From Candidatus Bathyarchaeota archaeon (GTDB lineage: Archaea; Thermoproteota; Bathyarchaeia; 40CM-2-53-6; RBG-13-38-9), in assembly GCA_018397035.1 (NCBI GenBank), contig JAGTQV010000003.1, positions 1 through 37,412 of the forward strand: a DNA stretch of 37,412 nt. The letters are read 5' to 3'. The position numbers and the translations under genes were made by a program. Shown in pieces: positions 16,542 through 25,533 of the stretch. Under the pieces are notes generated by a model. It had not been told where the DNA came from and made no database searches. It worked only from the letters and a program-made list of their open reading frames with translations. Numbering within the stretch: position 1 is the first letter of the stretch; each line of letters starts with the position of its first letter.

Positions 16542-16555
16542 CCTTTCTAGAAAGG
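16542..16555. promoter_or_regulatory. Perfect 14-bp palindrome at the ilvD/acylphosphatase divergent promoter
   Basis: CCTTTCTAGAAAGG is identical on both strands. It abuts GTTTAAGAC (16555-16563), a plausible TATA-like element about 50 bases upstream of the ilvD start at 16610. A dimeric regulator bound here would overlap the site of TFB/TBP binding. The regulator is unknown. Confidence 0.45.
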
Positions 16556-16609
16556 TTTAAGACTGAACATCGGTGCTTACGAACGTTACTCATGTAGAGG
16601 CTAATTGTC

Positions 16610-18292
16610 TTGCCTCAGCATCCAAGGCTTAGAAGCAGAGAAGTCATCGAGGGAATCGATAGGTACGTTCACCGTGCACTGTTCAAGTGTTCAGGATTTA
16701 CAGATGAGGATCTAAGCAAGCCGCTGGTTGCCGTGGTCAACTCATGGAATGAACTGGTTCCAGGCCACATCCACCTGAACATGTTAAGCCAGCATGTGAA
16801 ACGTGGGATCTTGGAGGCTCAAGGGACCCCTATCGAGTTCAACACGATCGCGCTCTGTGACGGCATAGCTATGGGTCATGAAGGGGTGAAGATGTCACTC
16901 CCAAGCAGGGAGCTGATAGCTGACTCGATCGAGATAATGATCGAGGGGCACATGTTTGATGGGATGGTCTGCATCTCGACCTGCGACAAGATTAATCCTG
17001 GGATGCTGATGGCTGCAGCCCGGCTGGACATCCCGACTATAATGGCTCCTGGAGGGGCGATGTATCCTGCATGCCCGGGATGGGGGTACTATAAGGGCCA
17101 GAAAATCACAGTGGGGCAGCTCTTTGAGGTTCCAGGTCTTCTTGAGGCTGGGAAGGTCACCCCTGAAGAAGCAGCTTACCTGGAGGAGATCACACTCACA
17201 GGTCCAGGTGCATGCGGTGGACTTTACACCGCCACCACAACTCAGGCTCTGATAGAGGCTCTCGGAATGACGCTTCCATACATGGGGACGACGCCTGCTG
17301 TCGACGCTGCAAAGATACGCCTATGCCACGATATTGGAAGACAGGTAATGACGCTTATCAGCAAGGATATCAGGCCGAGCCAGATAATGACGCGGGAGGC
17401 CTTCGAGAATGCGATAACAGTCGACATGGCTCTAGGCGGCTCCACAAACACTATCCTCCACCTCAAGGCGGCAGCGAACGAACTCGGCATAGACCTCCCT
17501 CTTGAACTATTTGATGAGGTAAGCAGGAGGACCCCTCATCTCTGCAACATGTCCCCTGGCGGGACATACAAGATAGTTGACCTGCATAGAGCTGGGGGGG
17601 TGCCTGCCGTCTTGAAGCAGCTCGGGGAACTCATACATGGAGACCTGCCTACGGTGAGCGGCAAGACCATCAAGGAGATAGCTGAGTCTGCTAGAGTAAG
17701 TGATGATGTCATCAGATCTAGGAGAAGCCCAGTTCACAGGGAAGGTGGACTCGCGATCCTCAAGGGGAGCCTGGCCCCAGGTGGGGCTGTGCTCAAGGTC
17801 TCGGCTGTAAACCCGAAGATGTACAGGTTCAAGGGTCCAGCTAGGGTCTTCGACAGTGAAGAGGAGGTCGTCTCAGCAATAAGAGAAGGCAAGATATCCA
17901 AAGGCGACTTCATCGTCATAAGGTACGAGGGGCCGAAAGGCGGCCCTGGCATGAGGGAGATGCTGATGGCGACCGCTATGCTATCAGGCATGGGCCTCGA
18001 CGAGTCTGTTGCTTTGGTGACCGATGGAAGATTCTCAGGAGCGACGAGGGGGCCATGCATAGGCCATGTCTCACCTGAGGCTCTTGAGGGTGGACCTATA
18101 GCAGTGGTCAGGGATGGTGACCCTATACTGATGGAAGTAAGCTCTAGGAGGCTTGAGCTGGAAATCTCTAGGGATGAGCTGCAGAAGAGGCTGCAGTCCT
18201 GGAGGCCGCCAGAGAGAAAGGCTAGACGTGGATACCTCTCCAGATACTCTAAGCTCGTCACCTCAGCGGACAGAGGAGCGGTCTTCACGTAG
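16610..18292 (+). CDS. ilvD: Dihydroxy-acid dehydratase
   Basis: This enzyme dehydrates 2,3-dihydroxy-isovalerate and -methylvalerate to 2-keto acids, the third step of valine, leucine and isoleucine synthesis. The 560 residues match the family length. Iron-sulfur cluster cysteines are visible in [10 protein letters not shown] (Cys125) and [10 protein letters not shown] (Cys202), and [20 protein letters not shown] (84-103) is the signature. At the third position (PGHIHL, 51-56) there is Gly, as in E. coli IlvD, rather than the Cys of the [2Fe-2S] enzymes; I infer a [4Fe-4S]-type enzyme. The C-terminal [16 protein letters not shown] is complete. The start is a TTG at 16610. No other ilv genes are adjacent. 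Confidence 0.95.
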   Translation: MPQHPRLRSREVIEGIDRYVHRALFKCSGFTDEDLSKPLVAVVNSWNELVPGHIHLNMLSQHVKRGILEAQGTPIEFNTIALCDGIAMGHEGVKMSLPSRELIADSIEIMIEGHMFDGMVCISTCDKINPGMLMAAARLDIPTIMAPGGAMYPACPGWGYYKGQKITVGQLFEVPGLLEAGKVTPEEAAYLEEITLTGPGACGGLYTATTTQALIEALGMTLPYMGTTPAVDAAKIRLCHDIGRQVMTLISKDIRPSQIMTREAFENAITVDMALGGSTNTILHLKAAANELGIDLPLELFDEVSRRTPHLCNMSPGGTYKIVDLHRAGGVPAVLKQLGELIHGDLPTVSGKTIKEIAESARVSDDVIRSRRSPVHREGGLAILKGSLAPGGAVLKVSAVNPKMYRFKGPARVFDSEEEVVSAIREGKISKGDFIVIRYEGPKGGPGMREMLMATAMLSGMGLDESVALVTDGRFSGATRGPCIGHVSPEALEGGPIAVVRDGDPILMEVSSRRLELEISRDELQKRLQSWRPPERKARRGYLSRYSKLVTSADRGAVFT

Positions 18293-18294
18293 CC

Positions 18295-19116
18295 CTAGAC
18301 CAGATACTTCGGAACCTTTCCTGGTCTACATGAAACCTTCGGCTTGAGTCCAATACGACTCATCCTCTCAGCGACTCTAGGGTACATTATCACCTCCTCA
18401 ACCTCCAGACAGCCTGCGAGCTCGGGGGCGATCTCTGAGAGTCGTTCTTTGAGATGCTGAAAGCTCTCGGGCGAGGAGAAGGACCTCATGACCGCAGGAT
18501 GGCAGCTGACACCCTCATCAACCAAGTTCCTCAAGGCATCGATCTGAAGCTTGAAGCCTATGGGTGAGGCGCCTGTCAGATTCCGGAACTCAGCCTCATC
18601 ACAACCCTTCAGTGAAACCCTGACATGGAGAAAATTGAATTCTGAAAGCTCACTTGCGTACTCCCTTGAGTGGCCGAGTAAGATGCCGTTTGTCTCCAGG
18701 ATGAAATCTAGGGGCTGAAATGAGTCAAGTTCCCTGAGGAGTTGGGTGAGATGACTCTTGGAGATTGTCGGTTCACCTCCACTCAACCTGGCCTGCCGAT
18801 AACCCTTCGAGATGGCGATCGACTTCAGCTTCGAGGCGACGTCACATGGCTTATGGAATGACCCTGTTCCGGCAGGATTGTAGAGGACATCTGACTTGAC
18901 CCAGCAGAACTTGCAGGCGAGTCCACACCCCACGCAGTCTGCTGTCGCCACGCCTCCATACCATCGATCAGGCCTGAAACGCCAGTACTTCCTAGCCACA
19001 ACTTCGCCGTCAAGCTTGGTTAGGAGTCTCTCAAGTGTTAGGTGCCGCTCAACAGGATCATAAGTTGAAAGATCCAAGAGACGGGAACCTGAAGGGGCTA
19101 CGCAACTCCTTCCCAT
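18295..19116 (-). CDS. Radical SAM protein
   Basis: A 273-residue radical SAM enzyme. The [4Fe-4S] ligands are in C-G-L-A-C-K-F-C-W (C-x3-C-x2-C), preceded by two more cysteines (DCVGC) and followed by the SAM-contact ARLSGGEPTISKSHL. The later FILETNGILLG and FLHVRVSLKGCDE are usual in the barrel. The fold and the CRPG-containing tail resemble archaeal pyruvate formate-lyase-activase-like or molybdopterin-type radical SAM proteins; the substrate is unknown. It is convergent with ilvD (3 bases apart at the ends) and followed upstream by the DUF5679 gene on the same strand, 39 bases away, so the two may be cotranscribed. Confidence 0.85.
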   Translation of the reverse strand: MGRSCVAPSGSRLLDLSTYDPVERHLTLERLLTKLDGEVVARKYWRFRPDRWYGGVATADCVGCGLACKFCWVKSDVLYNPAGTGSFHKPCDVASKLKSIAISKGYRQARLSGGEPTISKSHLTQLLRELDSFQPLDFILETNGILLGHSREYASELSEFNFLHVRVSLKGCDEAEFRNLTGASPIGFKLQIDALRNLVDEGVSCHPAVMRSFSSPESFQHLKERLSEIAPELAGCLEVEEVIMYPRVAERMSRIGLKPKVSCRPGKVPKYLV

Positions 19117-19155
19117 GAAGCTTGAGCCAGTGACACCTGGGACTGGACTCAGCCT

Positions 19156-19302
19156 TTACTTTGTGAACTTCGTCATCTTGGTACCGCAGATCGGGCAGAT
19201 CGCTTTCAGGATCGGCCTGCCCTTGGCTGTCGTCTCACGCTTGACCGCATTGTCGTCAACTGTCCTCTTCTCTTTGCACTTTACACAGAACATCTCTGCC
19301 AA
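19156..19302 (-). CDS. DUF5679-type small zinc ribbon (48 aa)
   Basis: A 48-residue protein with MFCVKCKEKRTVDDNAVK, then GRPILKAICPICGTKMTKF: two C-x2-C pairs that would hold one zinc, matching the archaeal DUF5679 family of zinc ribbons. The TTG at 19302 is preferred over the ATG at 19293 because GGAG lies at a normal distance from it. An AT-rich CTTTTATTAAAC on the minus strand (19340-19350) is a likely promoter. It precedes the radical SAM gene on the same strand. Function of the family is unknown; a role with RNA or protein partners is possible. Confidence 0.82.
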   Translation of the reverse strand: MAEMFCVKCKEKRTVDDNAVKRETTAKGRPILKAICPICGTKMTKFTK

Positions 19303-19339
19303 TACAGTAGTCTCCTTGTCCGTGAAATCAAATTACCAG

Positions 19340-19350
19340 TTTAATAAAAG
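19340..19350 (-). promoter_or_regulatory. Probable TATA box of the DUF5679/radical SAM transcript
   Basis: The minus strand reads CTTTTATTAAA, close to the archaeal box A consensus, about 38 bases upstream of the TTG start at 19302. Confidence 0.45.
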
Positions 19351-19505
19351 TAATGGTCAGATACATGTTTAAGACTTCTAGATTAGTTAGACGAAGCTTT
19401 TGTCTTGCAATCATCAGACTTCTAACATGAACTCATATATCCATTACTTCCAGATGCCTCTACCACTTAATAGCCAGCAGGAATCGATCATTTCCGGGTT
19501 AGTTC

Positions 19506-19700
19506 TTGTCTTCAACGACTAGGCACGAGATACTTGCAGGGGCAGCGGTCAAGATGTTTCTGAGACTTCTTGGCGACGCCCCGAAATGCCGATGCGGCTG
19601 CAGTTGTGAGACACGGATCTTCCTGATCAGGCACCTCAAAGCCAAAGACTTCAGGGCGAATCAACTCTTTGCGGAACTATTCGATGAAGTGCTCTCATAG
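19506..19700 (+). CDS. Small Cys-rich hypothetical protein (64 aa)
   Basis: A TTG-started 64-residue frame. The helical start RHEILAGAAVKMFLRLLGD is followed by C-R-C-G-C-S-C, four cysteines alternating with single residues, and then TRIFLIRHLKAKDFRANQLFAELFDEVLS. The Cys knot could bind a metal, but I know no family with this motif in this position. No promoter or ribosome site is clear. It is called because of its helical, charged composition. Confidence 0.42.
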   Translation: MSSTTRHEILAGAAVKMFLRLLGDAPKCRCGCSCETRIFLIRHLKAKDFRANQLFAELFDEVLS

Positions 19701-19905
19701 TCCCTATGTGCGGTATCCCTCTGGAATTGTATATTGCCGGGCTGCAGTTAACCTGTCTCCGCCACTTCCAATTCTTCCGAATCTCCAGTATCGACCTAAA
19801 CAACTTGCAGGTTATGGGCGGTTCGCCAGTGATTGGATCTAGAGCCGTGATGACCGCTGTGGGCGTAGCCCTCAACCGCATATGCTCACGCTTCTCTTGG
19901 TAAGT

Positions 19906-19914
19906 CATATATAC
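19906..19914 (+). promoter_or_regulatory. TATA box of the 119-aa membrane protein gene
   Basis: CATATATAC lies about 45 bases before the ATG at 19955, and GGGAGAAACA gives a ribosome site directly before that ATG. Spacing fits an archaeal promoter with an 18- to 20-base leader. Confidence 0.5.
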
Positions 19915-19954
19915 ATGTATCTGGGACAGATAGCTACACGGAAAGGGAGAAACA

Positions 19955-20314
19955 ATGAAGGCAGAGACAATCGGTAGATGGGCTTTCATAGTCTTCGTCA
20001 TAATTGCAATACTGGCAGGGATCGCTGCGGGCGTCGGAGGCAAAGCTGCACTCGGCTGGGTCTCACTGGTAATGGTTATCCTAGGTATCATCGTTGGCCT
20101 AACTACACTTACAGAGAAGGAGACCATACCCTTCCTGACGGCTGCGATCGCACTGCTTGTGGCTAATGCCGGGTCTGTCTTCCTCGTGATCGACGAAGTT
20201 GCAAGTCCTTTGGGAAGCATCATCAACGCTATCCTGAACAATATAGCGGCCTTCGTTGCGCCTGCAGCTATATTACTTGCAGTGAAGGCGATCTACAACC
20301 TAGCGAAGGCCTGA
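19955..20314 (+). CDS. Small multi-pass membrane protein (119 aa)
   Basis: A very hydrophobic 119-residue protein with four likely helices (WAFIVFVIIAILAGIAAGV; WVSLVMVILGIIVGL; IPFLTAAIALLVANAGSVF; IAAFVAPAAILLAVKAIY) and short polar turns. It starts at ATG 19955 with a good ribosome site and upstream TATA box, so it is certainly expressed. It belongs to a common class of archaeal membrane proteins without assigned function. Its 3' end overlaps, on the other strand, the last 47 bases of the gene at 20268-21293. Confidence 0.8.
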   Translation: MKAETIGRWAFIVFVIIAILAGIAAGVGGKAALGWVSLVMVILGIIVGLTTLTEKETIPFLTAAIALLVANAGSVFLVIDEVASPLGSIINAILNNIAAFVAPAAILLAVKAIYNLAKA

Positions 20315-21293
20315 GCAACCCGGAACTTCCCCCTTTCTTTTTTGTGAGCCGGTCAAGATCATTTGCCACAGCCTTCTTCCTCAGTAACGCATAGGACGCG
20401 ACGGCTGCGATCCCGAAAGCGACAAGAATGGAAATAGTATGCTCTGTGGTTGAGCCGTCAGTAACGGCTTGGGACGGTGAAGTGGTCGCTTCAGGCATTT
20501 CAGGAGGCAAAGTCTGAGTCTGTGTAGATTCAACACTTTGGCCGGCCACCCATAAGGATGTGGAGTCTAGAGCATAACTGTAGGTTGTGGATCTGGTTCC
20601 TTTCTCGCTGGTGGTGTGCACACTGCTTAGGGCTGACACCAGAAGCCCGGTAGTCCTCTCAAAGGCGAAGCTATGTTCTGCTGTTCCGTTTGTCTCCAGC
20701 CAAACATCTCGGCCTGAATATCCTGAGTAGCTGAGGACTATTACTGGAATACTTGCACTCTGAAAGGGCATTTCTCCATATGACACAGAACAGGCGACCT
20801 TTCCGTCGATGGCGTAGTATGAAACTCTCTGCCCTTCCATGAGGGATGTGGAGATAAACTCTGTTGCGGGCATACCTCTGGTGGAGTTGTCCTCAGACTC
20901 TCGATCATTAACTTCATCCTTAACCCTCCGCGACATGTAAGTGAACGCGTTTCTATCTATGGTTGATTTGGTAGTGAATCTGTAGTGTTCGCTTCGCATC
21001 TCCTGCTTGTAGTATCCGCTGCCGGATACTGAGAGATCTATCTCTTCTCTCTTTTCGACCGTCAGGAAAGAGCTGCTTAGGTTCGTTATGGTTGCTCGTC
21101 CCGAGACGATTATGAGAGTTGTGAAGTTGCCTTCGTAACGGCCGGTTCCCTGGAGTTCGTCCTTGGTTGAGGCGTGATATGTCCAGACCGTACCTTGAAC
21201 TAGGATATCATTAGGTGTTGTAGCCGCAGTGGTGAGAGTGATATTCAGAGACAGAAACAAGATCACGAGCATAAAGGTAGACGTATGTCGCAT
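20268..21293 (-). CDS. Secreted surface protein with C-terminal membrane anchor
   Basis: A 341-residue surface protein. The signal peptide is at 1-23 (TFMLVILFLSLNITLTTAAT). A large beta-rich ectodomain of about 230 residues follows with many N-x-S/T glycosylation sites (NFTT, NLSS, NSTR, NGTA), then a Thr/Ser/Pro-rich stalk at about 255-290 (STQTQTLPPEMPEATTSPSQ), a helix ISILVAFGIAAVASYALL and the basic stop-transfer RKKAVAND. The last 25 residues after KKKGG overlap the convergent membrane gene. No domain family is recognised. It is probably an S-layer-associated or lipid-surface protein of unknown role. Confidence 0.75.
   Translation of the reverse strand: MRHTSTFMLVILFLSLNITLTTAATTPNDILVQGTVWTYHASTKDELQGTGRYEGNFTTLIIVSGRATITNLSSSFLTVEKREEIDLSVSGSGYYKQEMRSEHYRFTTKSTIDRNAFTYMSRRVKDEVNDRESEDNSTRGMPATEFISTSLMEGQRVSYYAIDGKVACSVSYGEMPFQSASIPVIVLSYSGYSGRDVWLETNGTAEHSFAFERTTGLLVSALSSVHTTSEKGTRSTTYSYALDSTSLWVAGQSVESTQTQTLPPEMPEATTSPSQAVTDGSTTEHTISILVAFGIAAVASYALLRKKAVANDLDRLTKKKGGSSGLLRPSLGCRSPSLQVI
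20325..20344 (+). terminator. T-rich terminator of the 119-aa membrane protein gene
   Basis: CCCCCTTTCTTTTTT follows the stop codon by about ten bases. Archaeal termination usually needs only such T-runs. The site lies inside the coding end of the convergent gene. Confidence 0.5.
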
Positions 21294-21374
21294 GAATATT
21301 CCTTCGTATTGTCTGGAGACTGGACTTGGTTGATTGTGATCCTTGATCTAAATGATGGATTATCCTCTTTTGCT

Positions 21375-21854
21375 TCACAGGAACATTCGCATCTCTGTAG
21401 TCGGTTTGAATCCAAACGACTCGTATAGGGGTCTACTCGCTTCCACAGCGTGGAGGGTGAGGGTCTTGAATCCGTTTTCTCTGCAGTACTGGACTATCCT
21501 GTTAAGGATCTTTCTGGCGAAGCCTCGTCTCCGGTATTCAGGCTCAGTGTATATGCTGTGCACATACACATAGCGCAAGGTGTCGTCTTGCGGTCTCGGC
21601 GGCTGTTCATAGACAGCTAAACCACCGCCTGCGACGACTCTACCGTTCTCATCCTCGATCACCCAAGCCTTGAACATTCCAGAAGGCATCATTTTCTCTA
21701 TATACCTCCTGTAAGCCTCGTCCATAGCGTCGAGGGCTTTCTCGTCCCTTGCGTTGGCAACCTCGACCCACATTAGTCGCCTCTGGCGGACTAGGATCTG
21801 AACATCGTCCAGAGTTGCTTCGCGAAGGGTGAACTTCTGCTGATCTCCAGACAA
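21375..21854 (-). CDS. GNAT-family N-acetyltransferase
   Basis: A 159-residue acetyltransferase using acetyl-CoA. The acetyl-CoA-binding motif A is Y-T-E-P-E-Y-R-R-R-G-F-A-R-K-I-L (R/Q-x-x-G-x-A), preceded by the strand RYVYVHSI and followed by motif B-like LTLHAVEASRPLYESFGFKP. The N-terminal TLREATLDDVQILVRQRR is typical. The closest kinds are general or aminoglycoside/protein acetyltransferases; no substrate can be named. The gene is alone on the minus strand. Confidence 0.9.
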   Translation of the reverse strand: MSGDQQKFTLREATLDDVQILVRQRRLMWVEVANARDEKALDAMDEAYRRYIEKMMPSGMFKAWVIEDENGRVVAGGGLAVYEQPPRPQDDTLRYVYVHSIYTEPEYRRRGFARKILNRIVQYCRENGFKTLTLHAVEASRPLYESFGFKPTTEMRMFL

Positions 21855-22028
21855 TGAGAGTCTCTCCAGAGTAGAGACAGATCGTCTTCTAACGTTATTC
21901 TAAAGTCTTTCCATAAACCAGCATGATGACTGTCTACGCGGTCTGTTGTAGTTTCTTTAAGAAGAACCAAGAGTGATTCAACATAGTCAACCAGACCTGC
22001 AGGTCAGCGTTGGCAGCTCACTTTAAGG

Positions 22029-22395
22029 ATAAGGGTGTTGATCGAACCGTTTCTCTTCGAGTACCCAGGTCGTAAGCGTGAGAAAGAGAAGAAGACCTAC
22101 TACACCTTCCTCGGCCATGACGCTCTGGTTGCATGGCGTGAGTACTTCGAGAGGCTTAGAGGATGGCCTAAGGAAGGCGAGCCCATCTACCCTCGATGAG
22201 ACCAGAAAGAAGATAGGCAAGTTTGCACTCTACCAGAAGACCTTTCGACTGCTGGAAAAGCTTCACTACATCAAGCGTGGCGGCCACTCTTCGAACAGGT
22301 ACGGCTACAACCTGCATGAGTTCAGAGACGTAGCTCGAACCCGCTTCATCTTGAGGATGAGGCTGCCAAGAACCGCAAGAAGGTCTAGTACCTAA
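22029..22395 (+). pseudogene. Degraded tyrosine recombinase (archaeal integrase)
   Basis: Two adjacent segments in different frames together resemble the catalytic half of an archaeal tyrosine recombinase. 22038-22199 gives FEYPGRKREKEKKTYYTFLGHDAL and WREYFERLRGWPKEGEPIY, then a stop. The other frame (about 22185-22395) continues TRKKIGKFALYQKTFRLLEK, then YNLHEFRDVARTRFI, which carries the H-x-x-R active-site pattern (HEFR). The N-terminal part and the catalytic Tyr are missing, and frameshift and stops interrupt it. A minus-strand frame over the same bases is a shadow. Confidence 0.65.
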
Positions 22396-22513
22396 ATGAA
22401 CTAGGGCGCCAACGCTACCAAGTAAGCGCTTATCGACTTCTGGTAGAGAATGCCAAATAGAAAGTCCAAAAGTCTTAATGTTAATTTTCAAACATTCAAG
22501 ATTTCTCAACATT

Positions 22514-22996
22514 AATGACTGAGACAGAGTGGCCCAGCAGCACCTGAGCAAGCTGTGGAGATGGATACTCCAAACCGCCCTGACCAAGGGTGATCCTGAC
22601 GTCGTTCAGGGATCCTTCACCATCACCAGAAAAGGCCTAGCTGGATGCTGGCTGCGGGAGAACTACAAGGACACCTAGGCTCAAGATGACCTGACAAGAG
22701 CCAGAGCAAATTTGAGGTATCGTTGACCCGAAGCATCCGCAACCTGCGCAAGAAAGGCCTAGTTAGAACATTCGCATTCGAGAGACCGCTACAGAGTAGC
22801 CAAGATCGAGAGACCCCTCAAGGAGCTCTCGGGAGCAGACACAAGTCAGGAGGACACGATAATGAACTTGTATGAGAGCGCAGGACAAGCCAGGAAAGAA
22901 GGAAAGGTCGCCCTGAGAGAACTTAAGGAAGACAAATCTAAAGGCAGCATTCAACTCATTGCCCTGACAGAGAAAGGCAAGAAACTGGTTAGATAG
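22514..22996 (+). pseudogene. Degraded winged-helix gene of an integrated element
   Basis: Fragments of one ancestral protein appear in sequence: HLSKLWRWILQTALTKG and SFTITRKGLAGCWLRENY, then after a stop the frame shifts to SKFEVSLTRSIRNLRKKGLV (a recognition-helix pattern of archaeal plasmid/virus regulators), and another shift gives the C-terminal EGKVALRELKEDKSKG and LIALTEKGKKLVR. Stops separate the pieces. It directly follows the broken integrase, so both are probably one decayed element. Confidence 0.5.
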
Positions 22997-23070
22997 AGAG
23001 AATCAAACATATCAAAAAGCGTAAGTTCTATAATGCTGCTACTACGCTGTTAGTCCGAGGAACCCTTTCC

Positions 23071-23496
23071 ATGTCAGAGAAAGCCCGTCAACCACCGACC
23101 ATCACTGAAGTAGTGAGTGTGGGTGACAAGTATGAGATAAGACTCCCTGAATCTGTCTGTAAAGCTTTCGAGATGACTCCGGGAACCAGGCTTCTTCTGA
23201 CAGCAGATCCAGCAGTTGGTGAGATCGTGATGAATGTTGCAGCCCGCCCAGAGTCACTGCTTGCCGAGGCGAGGATGGTGATAGATAATCATCCCGGCGC
23301 CATGGCTAAGATCACTGGAAAGATCGCTGAGGAGAACGTGAACATTGTGATGTTTCTGCTGCCAGCCTCTGCCAAGGAGACGATCAGCGGAACTATGCTC
23401 CTCGACCTATCAAAGAGCAAGAAGACGCTGAGAGATATCGAGAAGACCATTTCAGGGTTGGATGTTGTGAAGAACATAACCACCAAGCTTCTCTAA
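23071..23496 (+). CDS. AbrB-like plus ACT domain regulatory protein
   Basis: A 141-residue protein with an AbrB/SpoVT-like swapped-hairpin part at about 8-55 (VVSVGDKYEIRLPESVCKAFEMTPGTRLLLT) and an ACT domain from about 70 (MVIDNHPGAMAKITGKIAEENVNIVMFLLP). The first part usually binds DNA, and ACT domains bind amino acids, so it is probably an amino-acid-sensing transcription factor. The ligand is unknown. It ends 55 bases before the ATP synthase subunit I gene on the same strand and may be in one transcript with it. The start ATG has a GAGG-type site upstream. Confidence 0.8.
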   Translation: MSEKARQPPTITEVVSVGDKYEIRLPESVCKAFEMTPGTRLLLTADPAVGEIVMNVAARPESLLAEARMVIDNHPGAMAKITGKIAEENVNIVMFLLPASAKETISGTMLLDLSKSKKTLRDIEKTISGLDVVKNITTKLL

Positions 23497-23550
23497 GAGC
23501 TATCTTGAAAGCTTTGTTTAGGACCACCAAGATGAGTTAGATAGGATCAG

Positions 23551-25533
23551 GTGAGGATCAGGTTGTTCAGGACCACACCTATGAAAAGGCTCTACGCCGC
23601 GGTACCACAGAGATTCGAGGACGACCTGCTTAAGACCATTGGAAGACTGGGGACTGTTCAACTTGTGAGCGACTATACGATCAAGGGCTTCAGGAAAGTC
23701 GAGAACCTGGAGTGCTGTGAGAAGTATATCAAGCTCCAGCAGAGGATAGGTTCCATACTGTCTTCGCTTCCACCTGAAGAGGCCAGGCGTGAGGGTTTTC
23801 TTCACAGCCTCAAGGAAGCCTTCTCCGCCACACCCTTCATCCAGCCATCGGCCAGGGCGGAGTTACCTGAGATCGAGGGCTACATCTCTGAGGTTGAGGC
23901 TAGGCTTGACCGGAGGCTCACTGTGCTTGAGAGCCTTCGAAACGAGATCGAGAGGCTGGAGGATCTGAAGAGGCGGCTTCTGATCCTTCAGAAGCACAAC
24001 CTCAGGGTGGACCAGCTTGGCGACTTCAGATACATGTTCGTGAAGGCGGGTCTTATGCAGAGGGAGCTCACGCCGAGACTCAGAGGATACGCTGAGGGGA
24101 CGAGTGTAGGCTTCGCAGTCTTCCCTGAGACTAGGACAGAAGACTTCCTTATCGTATGCGGTCTGAATGAGGATAGACAACATATCGAGAGTGCTCTCAC
24201 ACTCCTCAACTTCAGCGAACTGACTTTTCCCAGCGACATCGATCCTCACCCTGGTGATGCTGTTCAGAAAATCTCTTCGGTGGTTGAGCAGAAGAGGAAG
24301 GAGGCCGAAGAGATTGAGAGGAGGATAAGGGAGATAGGTATGGAGTTTCGGGAGAGATCAAAGATCTACGGGCCTACAGTCTGGGAGAACATACAGCTCG
24401 AGGAGGCGAGGTCGAATCTTAGCAGAACCAGCAGGATGAGTCTGATCCATGGCTGGGTTCCAGCCGGGAAGGCCAAAGAGGTCTCTGACGCAATCCTCCA
24501 AGTAACGTCCGGCGCAGCCTTCGTGAAGCTGGAGGATCCAGGGCCGAAGGATAAGCCGCCGGTTAGGATAGAGAACAGGGGTCCGTTAGGTTCATTCGAG
24601 CTTCTGGTGAGACTGAGGGGGCTGCCAGACTATAGAGAGATAGACCCGACCCCTTTGACCGCTATCCTCTTCTCAGCCATGTTCGGCCTCATGTTCGGTG
24701 ACGTCGGTAACGGTCTGGTCTTAGCGATCATCGGCTTGATCTTCCTGAATCTCCACCGGGACTTTCTCAAGATACCTGCAGCGGCGATCCGTAGACTAGG
24801 CGGGATCATAGCGGTCTGCGGCGTATCATCGATCTTCTTTGGGGCGCTCTTCGGCGAGGTCTTCCTGCTGGAGGGGTTTATACATCCAGTCCTCTTCAGC
24901 CCCTTCCACAACCAGTCAGCGATAATGAGTGCGGCGCTCGTCTTCGGAATCATACAGATCGCTCTCGGCCTGGTACTGAAGATCATAAACATGATCAGGA
25001 AAGGAGACCTGTACAAGACCCTCTTCTCAGGCATCACATTGCTCTATTATGTGGTGGGGGTTCTCCTTGCCCTGAAATACACCGAGAAGATGTCCCTCTC
25101 AGTCTTTGCCGAAAACCTGGCCCTGACTGCAGCAGCGGTCGGGCTCCTCGCCGTGATCTTCTTCTTCCCAATAATCGAGGGTCTACTGGGGGGTGAGCTC
25201 AGATTGGTAGACCAGTTCTTGAAGGGCTTCGCAGAGTTCATAGAGACCTTCATCTCGTTCCTGGCAAACTCGATCTCCTACGTTAGGTTGGCGGCTTTCG
25301 CAATAGCTCATGGTGCTCTAGGATTATCAGCCGCCATATTAGCATCGACTGTCGGTATGCCCATCAGCTACATTCTGATGAACTTCTTGGTGATAGTTAT
25401 CGAGGGTCTAGCTATCCTGATACAGTCTATGAGGCTCACCTACTATGAGTTCTTCACGAAATTCTATTCTGGCAGTGGAACGCCTTACAGACCATTCTCT
25501 CTTCCAACATTTGCTGCTGTGTCACATAGCTAG
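23551..25533 (+). CDS. atpI: A/V-type ATP synthase subunit I (subunit a)
   Basis: The membrane stator subunit that forms the proton or sodium half-channels of the archaeal ATP synthase and couples to the c ring. At 660 residues it has the family's two parts: a cytoplasmic N-terminal arm with coiled coil (about 1-360; SEVEARLDRRLTVLESLRNEIERLEDLKRR and QKRKEAEEIERRIREIGMEF), and a membrane part with seven to eight helices (about 370-650), beginning PTPLTAILFSAMFGLMFGDVGNG and including SNSISYVRLAAFAIAHGALG, whose Arg faces the c ring. The GTG start at 23551 is used; ATG 23581 is an alternative. The K subunit and catalytic genes are not in this window. Confidence 0.93.
   Translation: MRIRLFRTTPMKRLYAAVPQRFEDDLLKTIGRLGTVQLVSDYTIKGFRKVENLECCEKYIKLQQRIGSILSSLPPEEARREGFLHSLKEAFSATPFIQPSARAELPEIEGYISEVEARLDRRLTVLESLRNEIERLEDLKRRLLILQKHNLRVDQLGDFRYMFVKAGLMQRELTPRLRGYAEGTSVGFAVFPETRTEDFLIVCGLNEDRQHIESALTLLNFSELTFPSDIDPHPGDAVQKISSVVEQKRKEAEEIERRIREIGMEFRERSKIYGPTVWENIQLEEARSNLSRTSRMSLIHGWVPAGKAKEVSDAILQVTSGAAFVKLEDPGPKDKPPVRIENRGPLGSFELLVRLRGLPDYREIDPTPLTAILFSAMFGLMFGDVGNGLVLAIIGLIFLNLHRDFLKIPAAAIRRLGGIIAVCGVSSIFFGALFGEVFLLEGFIHPVLFSPFHNQSAIMSAALVFGIIQIALGLVLKIINMIRKGDLYKTLFSGITLLYYVVGVLLALKYTEKMSLSVFAENLALTAAAVGLLAVIFFFPIIEGLLGGELRLVDQFLKGFAEFIETFISFLANSISYVRLAAFAIAHGALGLSAAILASTVGMPISYILMNFLVIVIEGLAILIQSMRLTYYEFFTKFYSGSGTPYRPFSLPTFAAVSHS

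Noticed and set aside
17734-18288. 184-aa frame on the minus strand
   Set aside because: Antisense shadow of ilvD, with no family pattern.
24630-25037. 135-aa frame on the minus strand
   Set aside because: Antisense shadow of the membrane part of ATP synthase subunit I.
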